Of a stretch of 64,000 bases of DNA, positions 8,818-17,384 are shown piece by piece. The notes beneath the pieces are model-generated. The model worked only from the letters and a program-made list of their open reading frames with translations. It had not been told where the DNA came from and did no database searches. The position numbers and the translations under genes were made by a program. This DNA comes from Frigoribacterium sp. VKM Ac-2836. Lineage in GTDB: Bacteria; Actinomycetota; Actinomycetes; Actinomycetales; Microbacteriaceae. Position 1 is the stretch's first letter; each line of letters starts with the position of its first letter. The stretch covers positions 992,001 to 1,056,000 of the forward strand of contig NZ_JABRPK010000001.1 of assembly GCF_013248995.1 (NCBI RefSeq), in the 5' to 3' direction.

Positions 8818-10308
8818 TCAGATGCCGAGCTTGGACGCGAAGTCGCCGCCCTCGAGACGGTCCTTCACCGCGACGAGGAAGCGCGCGGCGTCGGCACCGT
8901 CCACGATGCGGTGGTCGTACGACAGGGCCAGGTAGACCATCGACCGGATCGCGATCGACTCCGAGCCGTCAGCCTTGATGACGACGGGGCGCTTGACGAC
9001 GATGCCGGTCCCGAGGATCGCCACCTGCGGCAGGAACACGACAGGAGTGTCGAAGAGGGCGCCACGTGAACCCGTGTTCGTGACCGTGAACGTGCCCCCG
9101 GCCAGCTCGTCGGGCTTGAGCTTGTTGTCGCGAGTGCGCTGGGCGAGGTCCGCGATCTGGCCAGCGATACCGGCGAGGTCGAGGTCGGACGCGTTCTTGA
9201 TGACCGGCGTCAACAGGCCACGCTCGGTGTCGACGGCCATGGCCACGTGCTCGTGGTCTGGGTAGACGATCGAATCACCGTCGACGGTCGCGTTGAGCTT
9301 CGGGTGAGCCTTGAGCGCCTCCGCGGCAGCGAGGGTGAAGAAGGGCAGGAACGACAACTTGTTGCCGGTCTTCTCGAGGAAGGCGCCCTTGTTCGCGTCT
9401 CGGAAGGACGCCACCTTGGTGACGTCGACCTCGACCACGCTCGTGAGCTGGGCCATGGCCTGCATCGACTGGACGGCGCGTTCGGCGACGACCTTGCGGA
9501 GGCGCGACATCGGGACGGTCGTACCCCGTAGCGGAGACACCTCGATCGGAGCCGGACCGGAGGACTCCGGTGCCGCCGTCGATGCGGACGCAGCAGCTTC
9601 GGCCGCGGCGAGGACGTCCTCCTTGCGGATTCGGCCCCCCACTCCACTGCCCGAGAGGGTCGAGATGTCGACGCCCTTCTCGTTGGCCAGCTTGCGCACG
9701 AGAGGGGTCACGTACCCGACGGGGGCGCCGCTGCTGGGCGCCGGGGTGGCGGGGGCCGACGACTCGGACGAACCCGTCGCCGGTGAGGGTGTGGGTGCCG
9801 ACGGAGCGGGCTGCTCGCTGCTGGGTCGGCTGGCCTCGGGCTGGTCGGCGGCGGGCTGCTGCCCGGCCGCGTCCTGCTGGACCGCAGCAGGTGCCGGGTC
9901 CACCGCCGGGGCGGGCTCGGGTGCACTGGCTGCGGAGTCCTCGCCGGGAGCAGGGGCGGCTGCGGAGGCGACCTCCGGCTCGTCGGCCTCTGGCTCGGCG
10001 GGTGCTTCGGGCTCGGCTGCTGCCTCGGGTTCCGCCGGTGCCTCGGGCTCGGCTGGTGCCTCGGCGGCGCTGCCGTCTCCGATGCGGACGAGGGCGGTGC
10101 CGACCTCGACGGTCTCGTCCTCGGGGACGAGGATCTCCTCGATCACGCCGGCGACGGGGGAAGGGATCTCGGTGTCGACCTTGTCGGTCGAGACCTCGAG
10201 CAGCGGCTCGTCGACCTCGACGCGGTCACCGACGTTCTTCAACCAGCGGGTGACCGTACCCTCGGTGACACTCTCACCGAGTGCCGGGAGGTTGACGGAT
10301 TCGCTCAT
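8818..10308 (-). CDS. sucB: Dihydrolipoamide acyltransferase (E2) of a 2-oxo-acid dehydrogenase complex
   Basis: E2 core enzyme transferring acyl groups from the lipoyl arm to CoA. 496 residues. A single lipoyl domain with Lys43 in STDKVDTEIP is followed by a long Ala/Pro/Glu linker of EAPAEPE-type repeats and Ser/Pro stretches (about residues 85-200). Then come the E1/E3-binding domain VTPLVRKLANEKG (about 205-240) and the catalytic domain ending in SYDHRIVDGADAARFL with the active His/Asp. The N-terminus and motif spacing fit the succinyltransferase-type E2 that actinobacteria name SucB, but the same protein may serve the pyruvate complex. ATG start with AAAGGAG. It follows lpdA on the same strand after 88 bases; the gap contains repeated CCACA units on the coding strand. 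Confidence 0.9.
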   Translation of the reverse strand: MSESVNLPALGESVTEGTVTRWLKNVGDRVEVDEPLLEVSTDKVDTEIPSPVAGVIEEILVPEDETVEVGTALVRIGDGSAAEAPAEPEAPAEPEAAAEPEAPAEPEADEPEVASAAAPAPGEDSAASAPEPAPAVDPAPAAVQQDAAGQQPAADQPEASRPSSEQPAPSAPTPSPATGSSESSAPATPAPSSGAPVGYVTPLVRKLANEKGVDISTLSGSGVGGRIRKEDVLAAAEAAASASTAAPESSGPAPIEVSPLRGTTVPMSRLRKVVAERAVQSMQAMAQLTSVVEVDVTKVASFRDANKGAFLEKTGNKLSFLPFFTLAAAEALKAHPKLNATVDGDSIVYPDHEHVAMAVDTERGLLTPVIKNASDLDLAGIAGQIADLAQRTRDNKLKPDELAGGTFTVTNTGSRGALFDTPVVFLPQVAILGTGIVVKRPVVIKADGSESIAIRSMVYLALSYDHRIVDGADAARFLVAVKDRLEGGDFASKLGI

Positions 10309-10396
10309 CTGTGGGGCTCCTTTGACGACATTGTGTGTCTGTGGTTGCTGTGGTTGTGGTGCGTGCCCCTGCTGGCAGGAGCGATGGCGCTCGGGT
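10309..10396 (-). other. Intergenic region lpdA - sucB with CCACA direct repeats
   Basis: 88 bases. On the coding strand short CCACA units repeat (ACCACAACCACAGCAACCAC in the core), giving a low-structure, pyrimidine/A-rich leader that ends in AAAGGAG and the sucB ATG. Confidence 0.5.
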
Positions 10397-11770
10397 CTAC
10401 ATCGCGTGGAGCGGCTTGCCGGCGAGGGCCAGCATCGCTTCTCCGAGAGCCTCGTTCTGCGTCGGGTGGGCGTGGATCAACGGAGCCACGTCTTCGGGGT
10501 AGGCCTCCCAGTTGACGGCGAGCTGTGCCTCGCCGATCAGCTCGCCGACTCGCGCGCCGATCATGTGCACGCCGACGACGGGGCCGTCGACCAGCCGGAC
10601 GACCTTGACCGAGCCGCTCGTGCCGATGATGTGGCTCTTGCCGTTGCCCGCGAGGTTGTAGTCGTAGCTGGTGACCTTGTCGGCTCCGTACTGGTCGGCC
10701 GCCTTGACCTCGGTCAGGCCGACCGACGCGACCTCGGGGTCGGAGTAGGTGACCTTCGGGATGTTCACGTCGGAGATCACCTGGGGCTTGAGGCCCGCGA
10801 TCTCCTCGGCGACGAAGATGCCGTGTTGGAAGCTGCGGTGAGCGAGCTGCAGGCCGGGGACGATGTCGCCCAGGGCGTAGACACCGGCAACGTTGGTCGC
10901 GAGGCGTTCGTTCGTCAGGACGAAGCCGCGGTCCATCGTGACGCCGACCTCCTCGTAGCCGAGACCTGCGGTCGAGGGACCTCGGCCGACGGCCACGAGC
11001 ATGAGGTCGGCCTCGAAGGTCTTGCCGTCCTCGAGGGTGACGACGACGCCGTCCTCGTTCTGCTCGACACCCTTGAACCGGACGCCGAGCGAGAAGGCGA
11101 TGCCGCGCTTACGGAAGGCACGCTCGAACTGCTTCGAGATCGACTCTTCTTCGTTGGGAACGAGGTGGGGGAGGGCCTCGACGATGGTCACGTCGACGCC
11201 GAAGCTCTTCCAGACGCTGGCGAACTCGACACCGATGACGCCGCCGCCCAGGATGACGACCTTGTTCGGCACGTGGTCCAGAGCGAGGGCGTGCTCACTG
11301 GTGATGACCTTGCCGCCGATCTCGAGTCCGGGAAGGCTGCGGGAGTACGACCCCGTGGCGAGGACGATGTTCTTGGCCTTCAGTGTGGTCTCACCGACCT
11401 GGACGGTCGAGGGCGAGGTGAGCCTCCCCTCGCCTTCGACGGTCGTGATGCCACGGGCCTTCACGAGCCCCTGGAGGCCCTTGTACTTGCTGGCGACGAT
11501 GCCCTCGCGGTACGAGGTCACGGCAGCGATGTCGATGCCGTGGAAGTCGGTGTTGACCCCGTACTTCGCGGACTCGCGAGACACGTCGGCCACTTCGGCC
11601 GAGTGCAGCAACGCCTTGGTGGGGATGCAGCCTCGGTGGAGGCAGGTGCCCCCGAGCTTGTCCTTCTCGACGAGTGCGACGCTCAGGCCCAACTCGCTCG
11701 CTCGCAGCGCCGCGGCGTATCCGCCGCTCCCGCCACCGAGCACGACCAGGTCAAAATTCTGTTCCGACAC
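10397..11770 (-). CDS. lpdA: Dihydrolipoamide dehydrogenase (E3)
   Basis: FAD enzyme that reoxidises the lipoyl group of E2 with NAD. 457 residues. FAD site VLGGGSGGYAAAL at the N-terminus, redox disulfide GGTCLHRGCIPTK (Cys about 41 and 46), NAD-binding VILGGGVIGVEFAS, second FAD motif YALGDIVPG, and the C-terminal HAHPTQNEALGE His-Glu pair contributed across the dimer. The start is GTG, with GAGGGAG upstream at correct spacing. It lies between pepA and sucB on the same strand, consistent with joint expression of E2 and E3. Confidence 0.96.
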   Translation of the reverse strand: MSEQNFDLVVLGGGSGGYAAALRASELGLSVALVEKDKLGGTCLHRGCIPTKALLHSAEVADVSRESAKYGVNTDFHGIDIAAVTSYREGIVASKYKGLQGLVKARGITTVEGEGRLTSPSTVQVGETTLKAKNIVLATGSYSRSLPGLEIGGKVITSEHALALDHVPNKVVILGGGVIGVEFASVWKSFGVDVTIVEALPHLVPNEEESISKQFERAFRKRGIAFSLGVRFKGVEQNEDGVVVTLEDGKTFEADLMLVAVGRGPSTAGLGYEEVGVTMDRGFVLTNERLATNVAGVYALGDIVPGLQLAHRSFQHGIFVAEEIAGLKPQVISDVNIPKVTYSDPEVASVGLTEVKAADQYGADKVTSYDYNLAGNGKSHIIGTSGSVKVVRLVDGPVVGVHMIGARVGELIGEAQLAVNWEAYPEDVAPLIHAHPTQNEALGEAMLALAGKPLHAM

Positions 11771-11944
11771 CCAGCAACTCCCTCGTGCGTCCGCGGTGCC
11801 CCGACGCCGAGGCGGGGCCGTCGCGGTGGCGACGACGCCCGTCCCCGGACCGACCGCACCGTTCGGCGGCGTCGTCGTGACGCACGTCGATGGATGCTCT
11901 CGGGGGACCGATCTCAGCGGGTTTCTCCCGCCCCCTCGACCCTA
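11771..11944. other. Intergenic region pepA - lpdA
   Basis: 174 bases between two minus-strand genes. Only the lpdA ribosome site (GAGGGAG) is recognised. I see no hairpin with T-run or repeat here, so co-transcription from pepA is possible. Confidence 0.4.
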
Positions 11945-13423
11945 CTACGCAGCAGAAAACTTGTCGGCCAGCTCGATCAGGGTGCGAACCGTGACGCCCG
12001 TCGAGCCCTTGGCCGTGTAACCGAAACCACCACCCTTGTTGTTGGACGGGCCCGCGATGTCGAGGTGCGCCCAGGGGATCGGGGTCGACGTCCCCTCGCG
12101 CGTCCCGACGAACTCGTTGAGGAACACCCCCGCGAGCAACATGCCGGCGGCCGTGTTGCCGGGGGTCGCGTTCACCAGGTCGGCCACGTCGGAGTTCAGC
12201 CGCGCCCGGAGTTCGGCAGCCAGCGGCATGCGCCAGAACGTCTCACCCGCCGCGTCGGCCAGCGACACGATCTCGGTCGCGAGGTCGTCGTTGCCCATGA
12301 CTCCGACGTAACGCGTGCCGAGGGCGACGACCTGGGCGCCCGTGAGGGTCGCCACGTCGACGATGGCGTCGGGCTGTTCCTCGCTCGCCGCGACCAGGCC
12401 GTCGGCCATGACCAGCCGGCCCTCGGCATCGGTGTTCGTCACCTCGACGGTCGTGCCTCCCTTGATGGTGAGCACGTCGTCGGGGCGGATGGCCGTGCCG
12501 CTCGGCATGTTCTCGGCGACGCACAGCCAGGCGGTCAGCCGGACCGGCAACTTCAACTTCGCGACGGCCACCGTCACGGCGAGGACCGTGGCGGCTCCCG
12601 TCATGTCGTCCTTCATGCCGAGCATGCTGCCGGCGGGCTTCAGCGAGAGTCCGCCCGTGTCGTAGGTGATGCCCTTGCCGACCAGGGCCAGGTGCTTGAC
12701 GGCAGTCGAAGGGGCGTACTCGACCTTGACCAGTCGGGGTGCTCGGCTCGAGCCCTGGCCGACGCCGAGTATCCCCCCGAACCCGCCCTCGCGGAGGCCG
12801 TCCTCGTCGAGAACGGTCACCGTCAGGGCGTCGTCCGATGCGTGGGTCGCCGCGAAGTCGGCGAGGGCCTGCGGGTACATCTGCTGCGGCGGAGTCGTCG
12901 CCAGGTCGCGGACGGTGTGCACCGCTTCGGCGACGACGGACGCGCGCCCGAGGGCGGAGTCGGGCACCTCCGTGGACGTCGCGAGGACGATGTCCCGGGC
13001 GTGACGCCGGGTCTCGGAGGCCGAGGAGTGGCGGAACGAGTCGAACTCGTACGAGGCGATCGCCGCACCTTCGAGGGCGGCCAGGGCCTGGGTCTCGTCC
13101 TCGACGGGCAGCGCCAGGACGACCTTGTCGACGGCCGTGAGCTGGCGGACGGCCGAGCCTGCCGCGTAGCGCAGGCTCTCGGCGGAGACCGAGTCGCCCA
13201 GACCGACCAAGGCCACGAGCGATGCGGTGACGCCGTGGCCGGGCACCTTGACGAGTTCGTCACGGGCACCGGTGACGCCGAGGGCGGCGAACGACTCGGC
13301 GAGTCCTTCGACCTCGAGGGTGGGCTCGGGGCCGTCGGCCCCCTTGACGACACCGACGACGAGCACGTCGGCCTCGGCGGCGGTCGGATCGGACGAGAGG
13401 ACGGAGAGCGTGGCGACGGTCAT
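11945..13423 (-). CDS. pepA: Leucyl aminopeptidase (M17)
   Basis: Two-metal cytosolic aminopeptidase. 492 residues, family length. The signature NTDAEGRLV is in the catalytic domain, with the metal-binding Lys/Asp in GKGITYDTGGLSLKP and GMKDDMTGAA upstream. The N-terminal macro-like domain is poorly conserved, as usual. TACGAT lies exactly six bases before the ATG on the minus strand and there is no Shine-Dalgarno, so a leaderless transcript is likely. It diverges from the PAC2 gene, which has the same promoter arrangement. lpdA follows after 174 bases that hold no recognisable gene. Confidence 0.95.
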   Translation of the reverse strand: MTVATLSVLSSDPTAAEADVLVVGVVKGADGPEPTLEVEGLAESFAALGVTGARDELVKVPGHGVTASLVALVGLGDSVSAESLRYAAGSAVRQLTAVDKVVLALPVEDETQALAALEGAAIASYEFDSFRHSSASETRRHARDIVLATSTEVPDSALGRASVVAEAVHTVRDLATTPPQQMYPQALADFAATHASDDALTVTVLDEDGLREGGFGGILGVGQGSSRAPRLVKVEYAPSTAVKHLALVGKGITYDTGGLSLKPAGSMLGMKDDMTGAATVLAVTVAVAKLKLPVRLTAWLCVAENMPSGTAIRPDDVLTIKGGTTVEVTNTDAEGRLVMADGLVAASEEQPDAIVDVATLTGAQVVALGTRYVGVMGNDDLATEIVSLADAAGETFWRMPLAAELRARLNSDVADLVNATPGNTAAGMLLAGVFLNEFVGTREGTSTPIPWAHLDIAGPSNNKGGGFGYTAKGSTGVTVRTLIELADKFSAA

Positions 13424-13429
13424 CGGTCC

Positions 13430-13435
13430 ATCGTA
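13430..13435 (-). promoter_or_regulatory. -10 element of a leaderless pepA promoter
   Basis: On the minus strand TACGAT is followed by six bases (GGACCG) and the pepA ATG. This matches the TANNNT-n6/7-start pattern seen at other genes of this window. Confidence 0.5.
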
Positions 13436-13496
13436 TCGAGCGTGGTGTTCGCTCTCGGCACGTGGTCGTGGTCCCCTCTCGCCGACGCCCGGTGCC

Positions 13497-13502
13497 TAGC
13501 AT
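13497..13502 (+). promoter_or_regulatory. -10 element of a leaderless promoter for the PAC2 gene
   Basis: TAGCAT, seven bases, then ATG 13510. This spacing selects ATG 13510 over the in-frame ATG 13501, which is part of the -10 hexamer itself. Confidence 0.5.
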
Positions 13503-13509
13503 GGAGACC

Positions 13510-14436
13510 ATGCACGACCCCGCAGCTCTCTACGACTTCGCCCCCGACGCCGACCCCGTGCCCGAGGGACTGCCGCTCGTCGCCGGCTTGACCGGGTTCG
13601 CCGATGCCGGTTCGGCGGTGAGCCAGCTCGCGGAGTACGTCCTCGACACGCTCGACCACACCCTCGTGGCGACCTTCGACGCCGACGAACTCCTCGACTA
13701 CCGGGCCCGTCGGCCCACGTTCACCTTCGACCAGGACCACATCTCCGAGATCGAACCCTCGACCCTGTCCCTCTACCTCGTCCGCGACGACCTCGGTCAG
13801 CAGTTCCTGCTCCTGGCCGGCTTCGAGCCCGACTTCCAGTGGCAGCGCTTCACCGCGGCCGTCGTGCAACTCGTCGAGCGCTACCGTGTCTCGACCACGA
13901 CCTGGGTGCACTCCATCCCCATGCCCGTCCCGCACACCCGCCCGATCGGGGTGACGGTGAGCGGCAACCGCTCCGACCTGGTCGAGGCCATGTCCGTGTG
14001 GAAGCCCGTCACGCAGGCCCCGGCGAACGCGCTGCACCTCGTCGAGCACCGCCTGGGCGAGACGGGGCATCCGACGACGGGCTTCGTCCTGCTGGTGCCG
14101 CACTACCTGGCCGACACCGAGTTCCCCGACGCTGCCGTCGCCGCGCTCTCGAGCATCAGCGCCGCCACGGGCTTGATCTTCCCGACCGACCGCCTCCGTG
14201 AAGAGGGTCGGGACTTCCTGGTCAAGGTCGACGAGCAGGTCGCCGGCAACCACGAGCTCTCCCGACTCGTCGCCACGCTCGAGGAGCGACACGACACCTA
14301 CATGCAGGGCAACCCGCTGCCCTCCCCGCTGACCGATCAAGACGGTCAGGTGCCCTCGGCCGACGCCCTGGCGGCCGAGCTCGAGAAGTTCCTCGCCACG
14401 CGCCGGGCCGACGGCGAGGGCGACGACCGCTCCTGA
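13510..14436 (+). CDS. PAC2 family protein (proteasome-assembly-chaperone-like)
   Basis: 308 residues with the PAC2 fold signature GLTGFADAGSAVSQ near residue 25, then YLVRDDLGQQFLLLAGFEPDFQW and TTWVHSIPMPVPHTRP, all characteristic of actinobacterial PAC2 proteins. In actinobacteria these resemble eukaryotic proteasome assembly chaperones, but their cellular role is not settled; no proteasome gene is visible nearby. The start is set by the leaderless promoter geometry; an upstream ATG (13501) and a GTG (13462) are in frame but less likely. It is transcribed away from pepA, with the MFS gene 88 bases downstream on its own leaderless promoter. Confidence 0.85.
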   Translation: MHDPAALYDFAPDADPVPEGLPLVAGLTGFADAGSAVSQLAEYVLDTLDHTLVATFDADELLDYRARRPTFTFDQDHISEIEPSTLSLYLVRDDLGQQFLLLAGFEPDFQWQRFTAAVVQLVERYRVSTTTWVHSIPMPVPHTRPIGVTVSGNRSDLVEAMSVWKPVTQAPANALHLVEHRLGETGHPTTGFVLLVPHYLADTEFPDAAVAALSSISAATGLIFPTDRLREEGRDFLVKVDEQVAGNHELSRLVATLEERHDTYMQGNPLPSPLTDQDGQVPSADALAAELEKFLATRRADGEGDDRS

Positions 14437-14512
14437 CCGGCACCGCACCTCCCGGGTCCGTCCCGATCGTCGAGCGCAGGAGGCACGGGCCGGCGACCAG
14501 CCCCCGGTCGGC

Positions 14513-14518
14513 TAGGGT
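14513..14518 (+). promoter_or_regulatory. -10 element of a leaderless promoter for the MFS gene
   Basis: TAGGGT, six bases, then GTG 14525. No ribosome-binding sequence is present. Confidence 0.5.
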
Positions 14519-14524
14519 CGCGGG

Positions 14525-15880
14525 GTGAATTCCGCACGCGCTTGGCTCGTCTGGGGTGCCGCCGTCTTCGCGTACGTCGTCGCCGTGCTTCAGCGGTCGT
14601 CGCTCGGAGTCTCGGGCGTCGAGGCCCAGCACCTCTTCGGCGTCTCGGCCTCGACCCTGTCGACGCTGGCCGTCGTCCAACTCGTCGTCTACGCCGGACT
14701 GCAGATCCCCGTCGGCGTGTTGCTCGACCGGGTGGGACCCAAGAGGCTGATCGTCGCCGGGGCGGTCCTGCTCGCCGCGGGGCAACTCGTCGTGGCACTC
14801 TCGCCGCCGACCATCGGCGTGGCCGTCGTCGGTCGCGTGCTCGTCGGGGCGGGTGACGCGATGACGTTCATCTCCGTGATCCGCCTGTTGCCGTCGTGGT
14901 TCCGGGGACCCGTCCTTCCGCAGGTGTCGCAGTGGACCGGAAACGTCGGTCAACTCGGCCAGGTGCTGTCGGCCGTGCCGCTGTCGATCGTTCTCCACGG
15001 TGCCGGGTGGGGGCCCGCTTTCATCAGCGCCGCGTCCCTGTCGGTCGTGGCCGCAGTGGTCGTCGTGCTGGTCGTGAAAGAGTCGCCGTCCGGTCGTGTC
15101 CGGTCGGAGGCGGTCGTCACCTGGGCCGACGCGGCTCGGCAACTCGGGCAGAGCGTCCGGCGTCCGGGTACCCGGTTGGGGTTCTGGTCGCACTTCGTGA
15201 CGCAGTCGTCGGGCACCGTCTTCAGTCTGCTGTGGGGCGTGCCGCTCCTCGTGGGCGGTCTCGGCTTCTCGACCGGCGAGGCCTCGGGCATGCTCACGCT
15301 GCTCGTGCTGTCGGGCGTCGTCGCGGGACCCGTCCTCGGTGTGCTGGTCGCTCGGTACCCGATGCGACGGTCCAACCTCGTCCTCGGCATCGTCACCGTG
15401 CTCGGCGTGGTCTGGACGACGCTGCTGGCCTGGCCCGGCACGCCGCCGCACTGGCTCGCCTACGTGCTCGTCGTCGCCCTCGGCGTGGGTGGGCCGGGCT
15501 CCCTGATCGGCTTCGACTTCGCGCGGACCTTCAACCCACTCCGCAGCCTCGGTGTCGCCAACGGCGTGGTGAACGTCGGTGGCTTCCTGGCGAGCTTCGT
15601 CATGATGTTCCTCATCGGCGTCGTGCTCGACCGGCTCGACGCTGCCCGCATCGCCTCCGGGCAGACGAGCGACCTGTTCGCGTTCGAGTCGTTCCGCATC
15701 GCGCTGCTCGTGCAGTACGTGGTGGTCGGAGGCGGCGTGGTGGCCCTGCTCGTCGAGCGGCGGCGGACCCGCCGGGGCCTGCGCCTCGAAGAAGGAATAG
15801 AGGTGGCCCCGCTCTGGGTTGCCCTCAACAGGCGGTGGCAGGCGACACGCCGCCGCACCCGACGGGTGGACCCCGACTGA
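14525..15880 (+). CDS. Major facilitator superfamily transporter
   Basis: 451 residues with about twelve hydrophobic helices. The MFS signature loop between helices 2 and 3 reads GVLLDRVGPKRLIVAG, and the equivalent second-half segment reads ARYPMRRSN. Long hydrophobic runs such as VVAAVVVVLVVKESP lie between. The cytoplasmic C-terminal tail is strongly basic (RRRTRRGLRLEE and RWQATRRRTRR). The start GTG is set by a TAGGGT element six bases upstream. The substrate cannot be predicted; the overall pattern resembles nitrate/sugar-phosphate-type or uncharacterised actinobacterial MFS carriers. It is monocistronic and precedes the sigA leader. Confidence 0.85.
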   Translation: MNSARAWLVWGAAVFAYVVAVLQRSSLGVSGVEAQHLFGVSASTLSTLAVVQLVVYAGLQIPVGVLLDRVGPKRLIVAGAVLLAAGQLVVALSPPTIGVAVVGRVLVGAGDAMTFISVIRLLPSWFRGPVLPQVSQWTGNVGQLGQVLSAVPLSIVLHGAGWGPAFISAASLSVVAAVVVVLVVKESPSGRVRSEAVVTWADAARQLGQSVRRPGTRLGFWSHFVTQSSGTVFSLLWGVPLLVGGLGFSTGEASGMLTLLVLSGVVAGPVLGVLVARYPMRRSNLVLGIVTVLGVVWTTLLAWPGTPPHWLAYVLVVALGVGGPGSLIGFDFARTFNPLRSLGVANGVVNVGGFLASFVMMFLIGVVLDRLDAARIASGQTSDLFAFESFRIALLVQYVVVGGGVVALLVERRRTRRGLRLEEGIEVAPLWVALNRRWQATRRRTRRVDPD

Positions 15881-16120
15881 GGTCTCTCGTGTCGTCCGGC
15901 GCCTGCCGGACGTGCAATAATGGGAAACGGACCCGTTCAAGTCCACCGATCGAGTTCACGAGTCGACACCGTCGACGCGCTCTCGATCGAGGACTTGACA
16001 TGGGTCCTCGTACTGCCCGAATTCGGCCGACGCCCAGTGCCGGTCGACGTCCCCACCGGCGCACGTGAACGCGACGATCGCGTCCGGTCCGGAACGTACC
16101 GAGAACTGAAAGGTGTTCGC
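15881..16120 (+). promoter_or_regulatory. Long leader/promoter region of sigA
   Basis: 240 bases without a convincing gene. An extended -10-like TGC-AATAAT at 15913-15921 is the best promoter candidate. A perfect TTGACA occurs at 15995-16000 but has no acceptable -10 at 17-18 bases. AAGGTG before the ATG is the ribosome site. In-frame ATG 15920 would add 67 residues of non-conserved sequence and is not used. Confidence 0.4.
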
Positions 16121-17380
16121 ATGGCTACACGCAACAAAGCGACCACGGCCCCCGACGAGGCCGTGACCGACGACACGGCCGTCGAGGCCGAGACCACGAC
16201 CCCGGTCGCCAAGAAGGCACCGGTCAAGCGGGCTCCGGCCAAGAAGGCGGCGACCAAGGCCCCCGCCAAGACGGCCGCCGCCAAGAAGGCTGCTGCGGCC
16301 GAACCGGCCGACGACGAGGTCGACCCCGAGGCCGCCGTCGATGCGGCCGTCACGGACGACGCGGACGGCGACGGAGCGAAGTCGACCCCCGAGATCCTGC
16401 CGACCGGTGCGCTCGTCATCTCCCAGGACGACGACGACGAGATGCCGGTCTACTCGACCACCATCACCGGTGCGACCGCCGACCCGGTCAAGGACTACCT
16501 AAAGCAGATCGGCAAGGTCGCCCTTCTGAACGCGGCCGAAGAGGTCGAGCTCGCCATGCGCATCGAGGCGGGTCTCTTCGCCGACGACAAACTCGCCAAC
16601 AGCACCGGCCTCAGCCGCGAGCTCGAACGTGAACTGCGGTGGGTCTCCCGCGACGGTCAGCGCGCCAAGAGCCACCTGTTGGGAGCCAACCTCCGACTCG
16701 TCGTCAGCCTCGCGAAGCGATACACCGGTCGCGGCATGCAGTTCCTCGACCTGATCCAAGAGGGCAACCTGGGCCTGATCCGTGCCGTCGAGAAATTCGA
16801 CTACACCAAGGGCTTCAAGTTCTCGACCTACGCCACGTGGTGGATCCGTCAGGCGATCACGCGGGCCATGGCCGACCAGGCCCGCACGATCCGCATCCCG
16901 GTGCACATGGTCGAGGTCATCAACAAGCTCGCGCGGGTCCAGCGGCAGATGCTGCAAGACCTCGGACGTGAACCCACGCCCGAAGAACTCTCGCGCGAAC
17001 TCGACATGACGCCCGAGAAGGTCGTCGAGGTCCAGAAGTACGGTCGCGAGCCCATCTCACTGCACACGCCCCTCGGTGAGGACGGTGACAGCGAGTTCGG
17101 TGACCTCATCGAGGACACCGAGGCGGTCGTCCCTGCCGACGCCGTCGGCTTCACGATGTTGCAGAAACAGCTCGAGTCGTTGCTCGACAGCCTCTCCGAG
17201 CGCGAGGCCGGAGTCATCCGTATGCGCTTCGGGCTCGGTGACGGCATGCCGAAGACCCTGGACCAGATCGGTGACACGTTCGGCGTGACGCGAGAGCGCA
17301 TCCGCCAGATCGAGTCCAAGACGATGGCGAAGCTCCGCCACCCGTCGCGTTCGCAGTCGCTTCGCGACTACCTCGAGTAA
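16121..17380 (+). CDS. sigA: Principal RNA polymerase sigma factor SigA/HrdB
   Basis: Directs RNA polymerase to housekeeping promoters. 419 residues. The first 60 or so are acidic/Ala with a histone-H1-like run of AKK/APAKK units, followed by an acidic stretch. Region 1.2 starts at [16 protein letters not shown]. Region 2 has [30 protein letters not shown] and the -10-recognition [14 protein letters not shown]. Region 4 has the helix-turn-helix [20 protein letters not shown] and ends SQSLRDYLE. The start ATG is preceded by AAGGTG at about 7 bases. murT begins 4 bases after the stop, so sigA and murT-gatD may be co-transcribed. Confidence 0.97.
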   Translation: MATRNKATTAPDEAVTDDTAVEAETTTPVAKKAPVKRAPAKKAATKAPAKTAAAKKAAAAEPADDEVDPEAAVDAAVTDDADGDGAKSTPEILPTGALVISQDDDDEMPVYSTTITGATADPVKDYLKQIGKVALLNAAEEVELAMRIEAGLFADDKLANSTGLSRELERELRWVSRDGQRAKSHLLGANLRLVVSLAKRYTGRGMQFLDLIQEGNLGLIRAVEKFDYTKGFKFSTYATWWIRQAITRAMADQARTIRIPVHMVEVINKLARVQRQMLQDLGREPTPEELSRELDMTPEKVVEVQKYGREPISLHTPLGEDGDSEFGDLIEDTEAVVPADAVGFTMLQKQLESLLDSLSEREAGVIRMRFGLGDGMPKTLDQIGDTFGVTRERIRQIESKTMAKLRHPSRSQSLRDYLE

Positions 17381-17384
17381 GCCC

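Noticed and set aside
9311-13591. 1426-codon open frame on the plus strand
   Set aside because: It lies antisense to sucB, lpdA and pepA. Its translation is low-complexity Arg/Gly/Ala/Val sequence with no family motif, a common artefact of high-GC codon bias.
15995-16000. Perfect TTGACA in the sigA leader
   Set aside because: No acceptable -10 at 16-18 bases downstream, so it is not scored as a promoter.
15920-16120. N-terminal extension of sigA from ATG 15920
   Set aside because: No homology, no ribosome site; ATG 16121 has AAGGTG and matches SigA N-termini.
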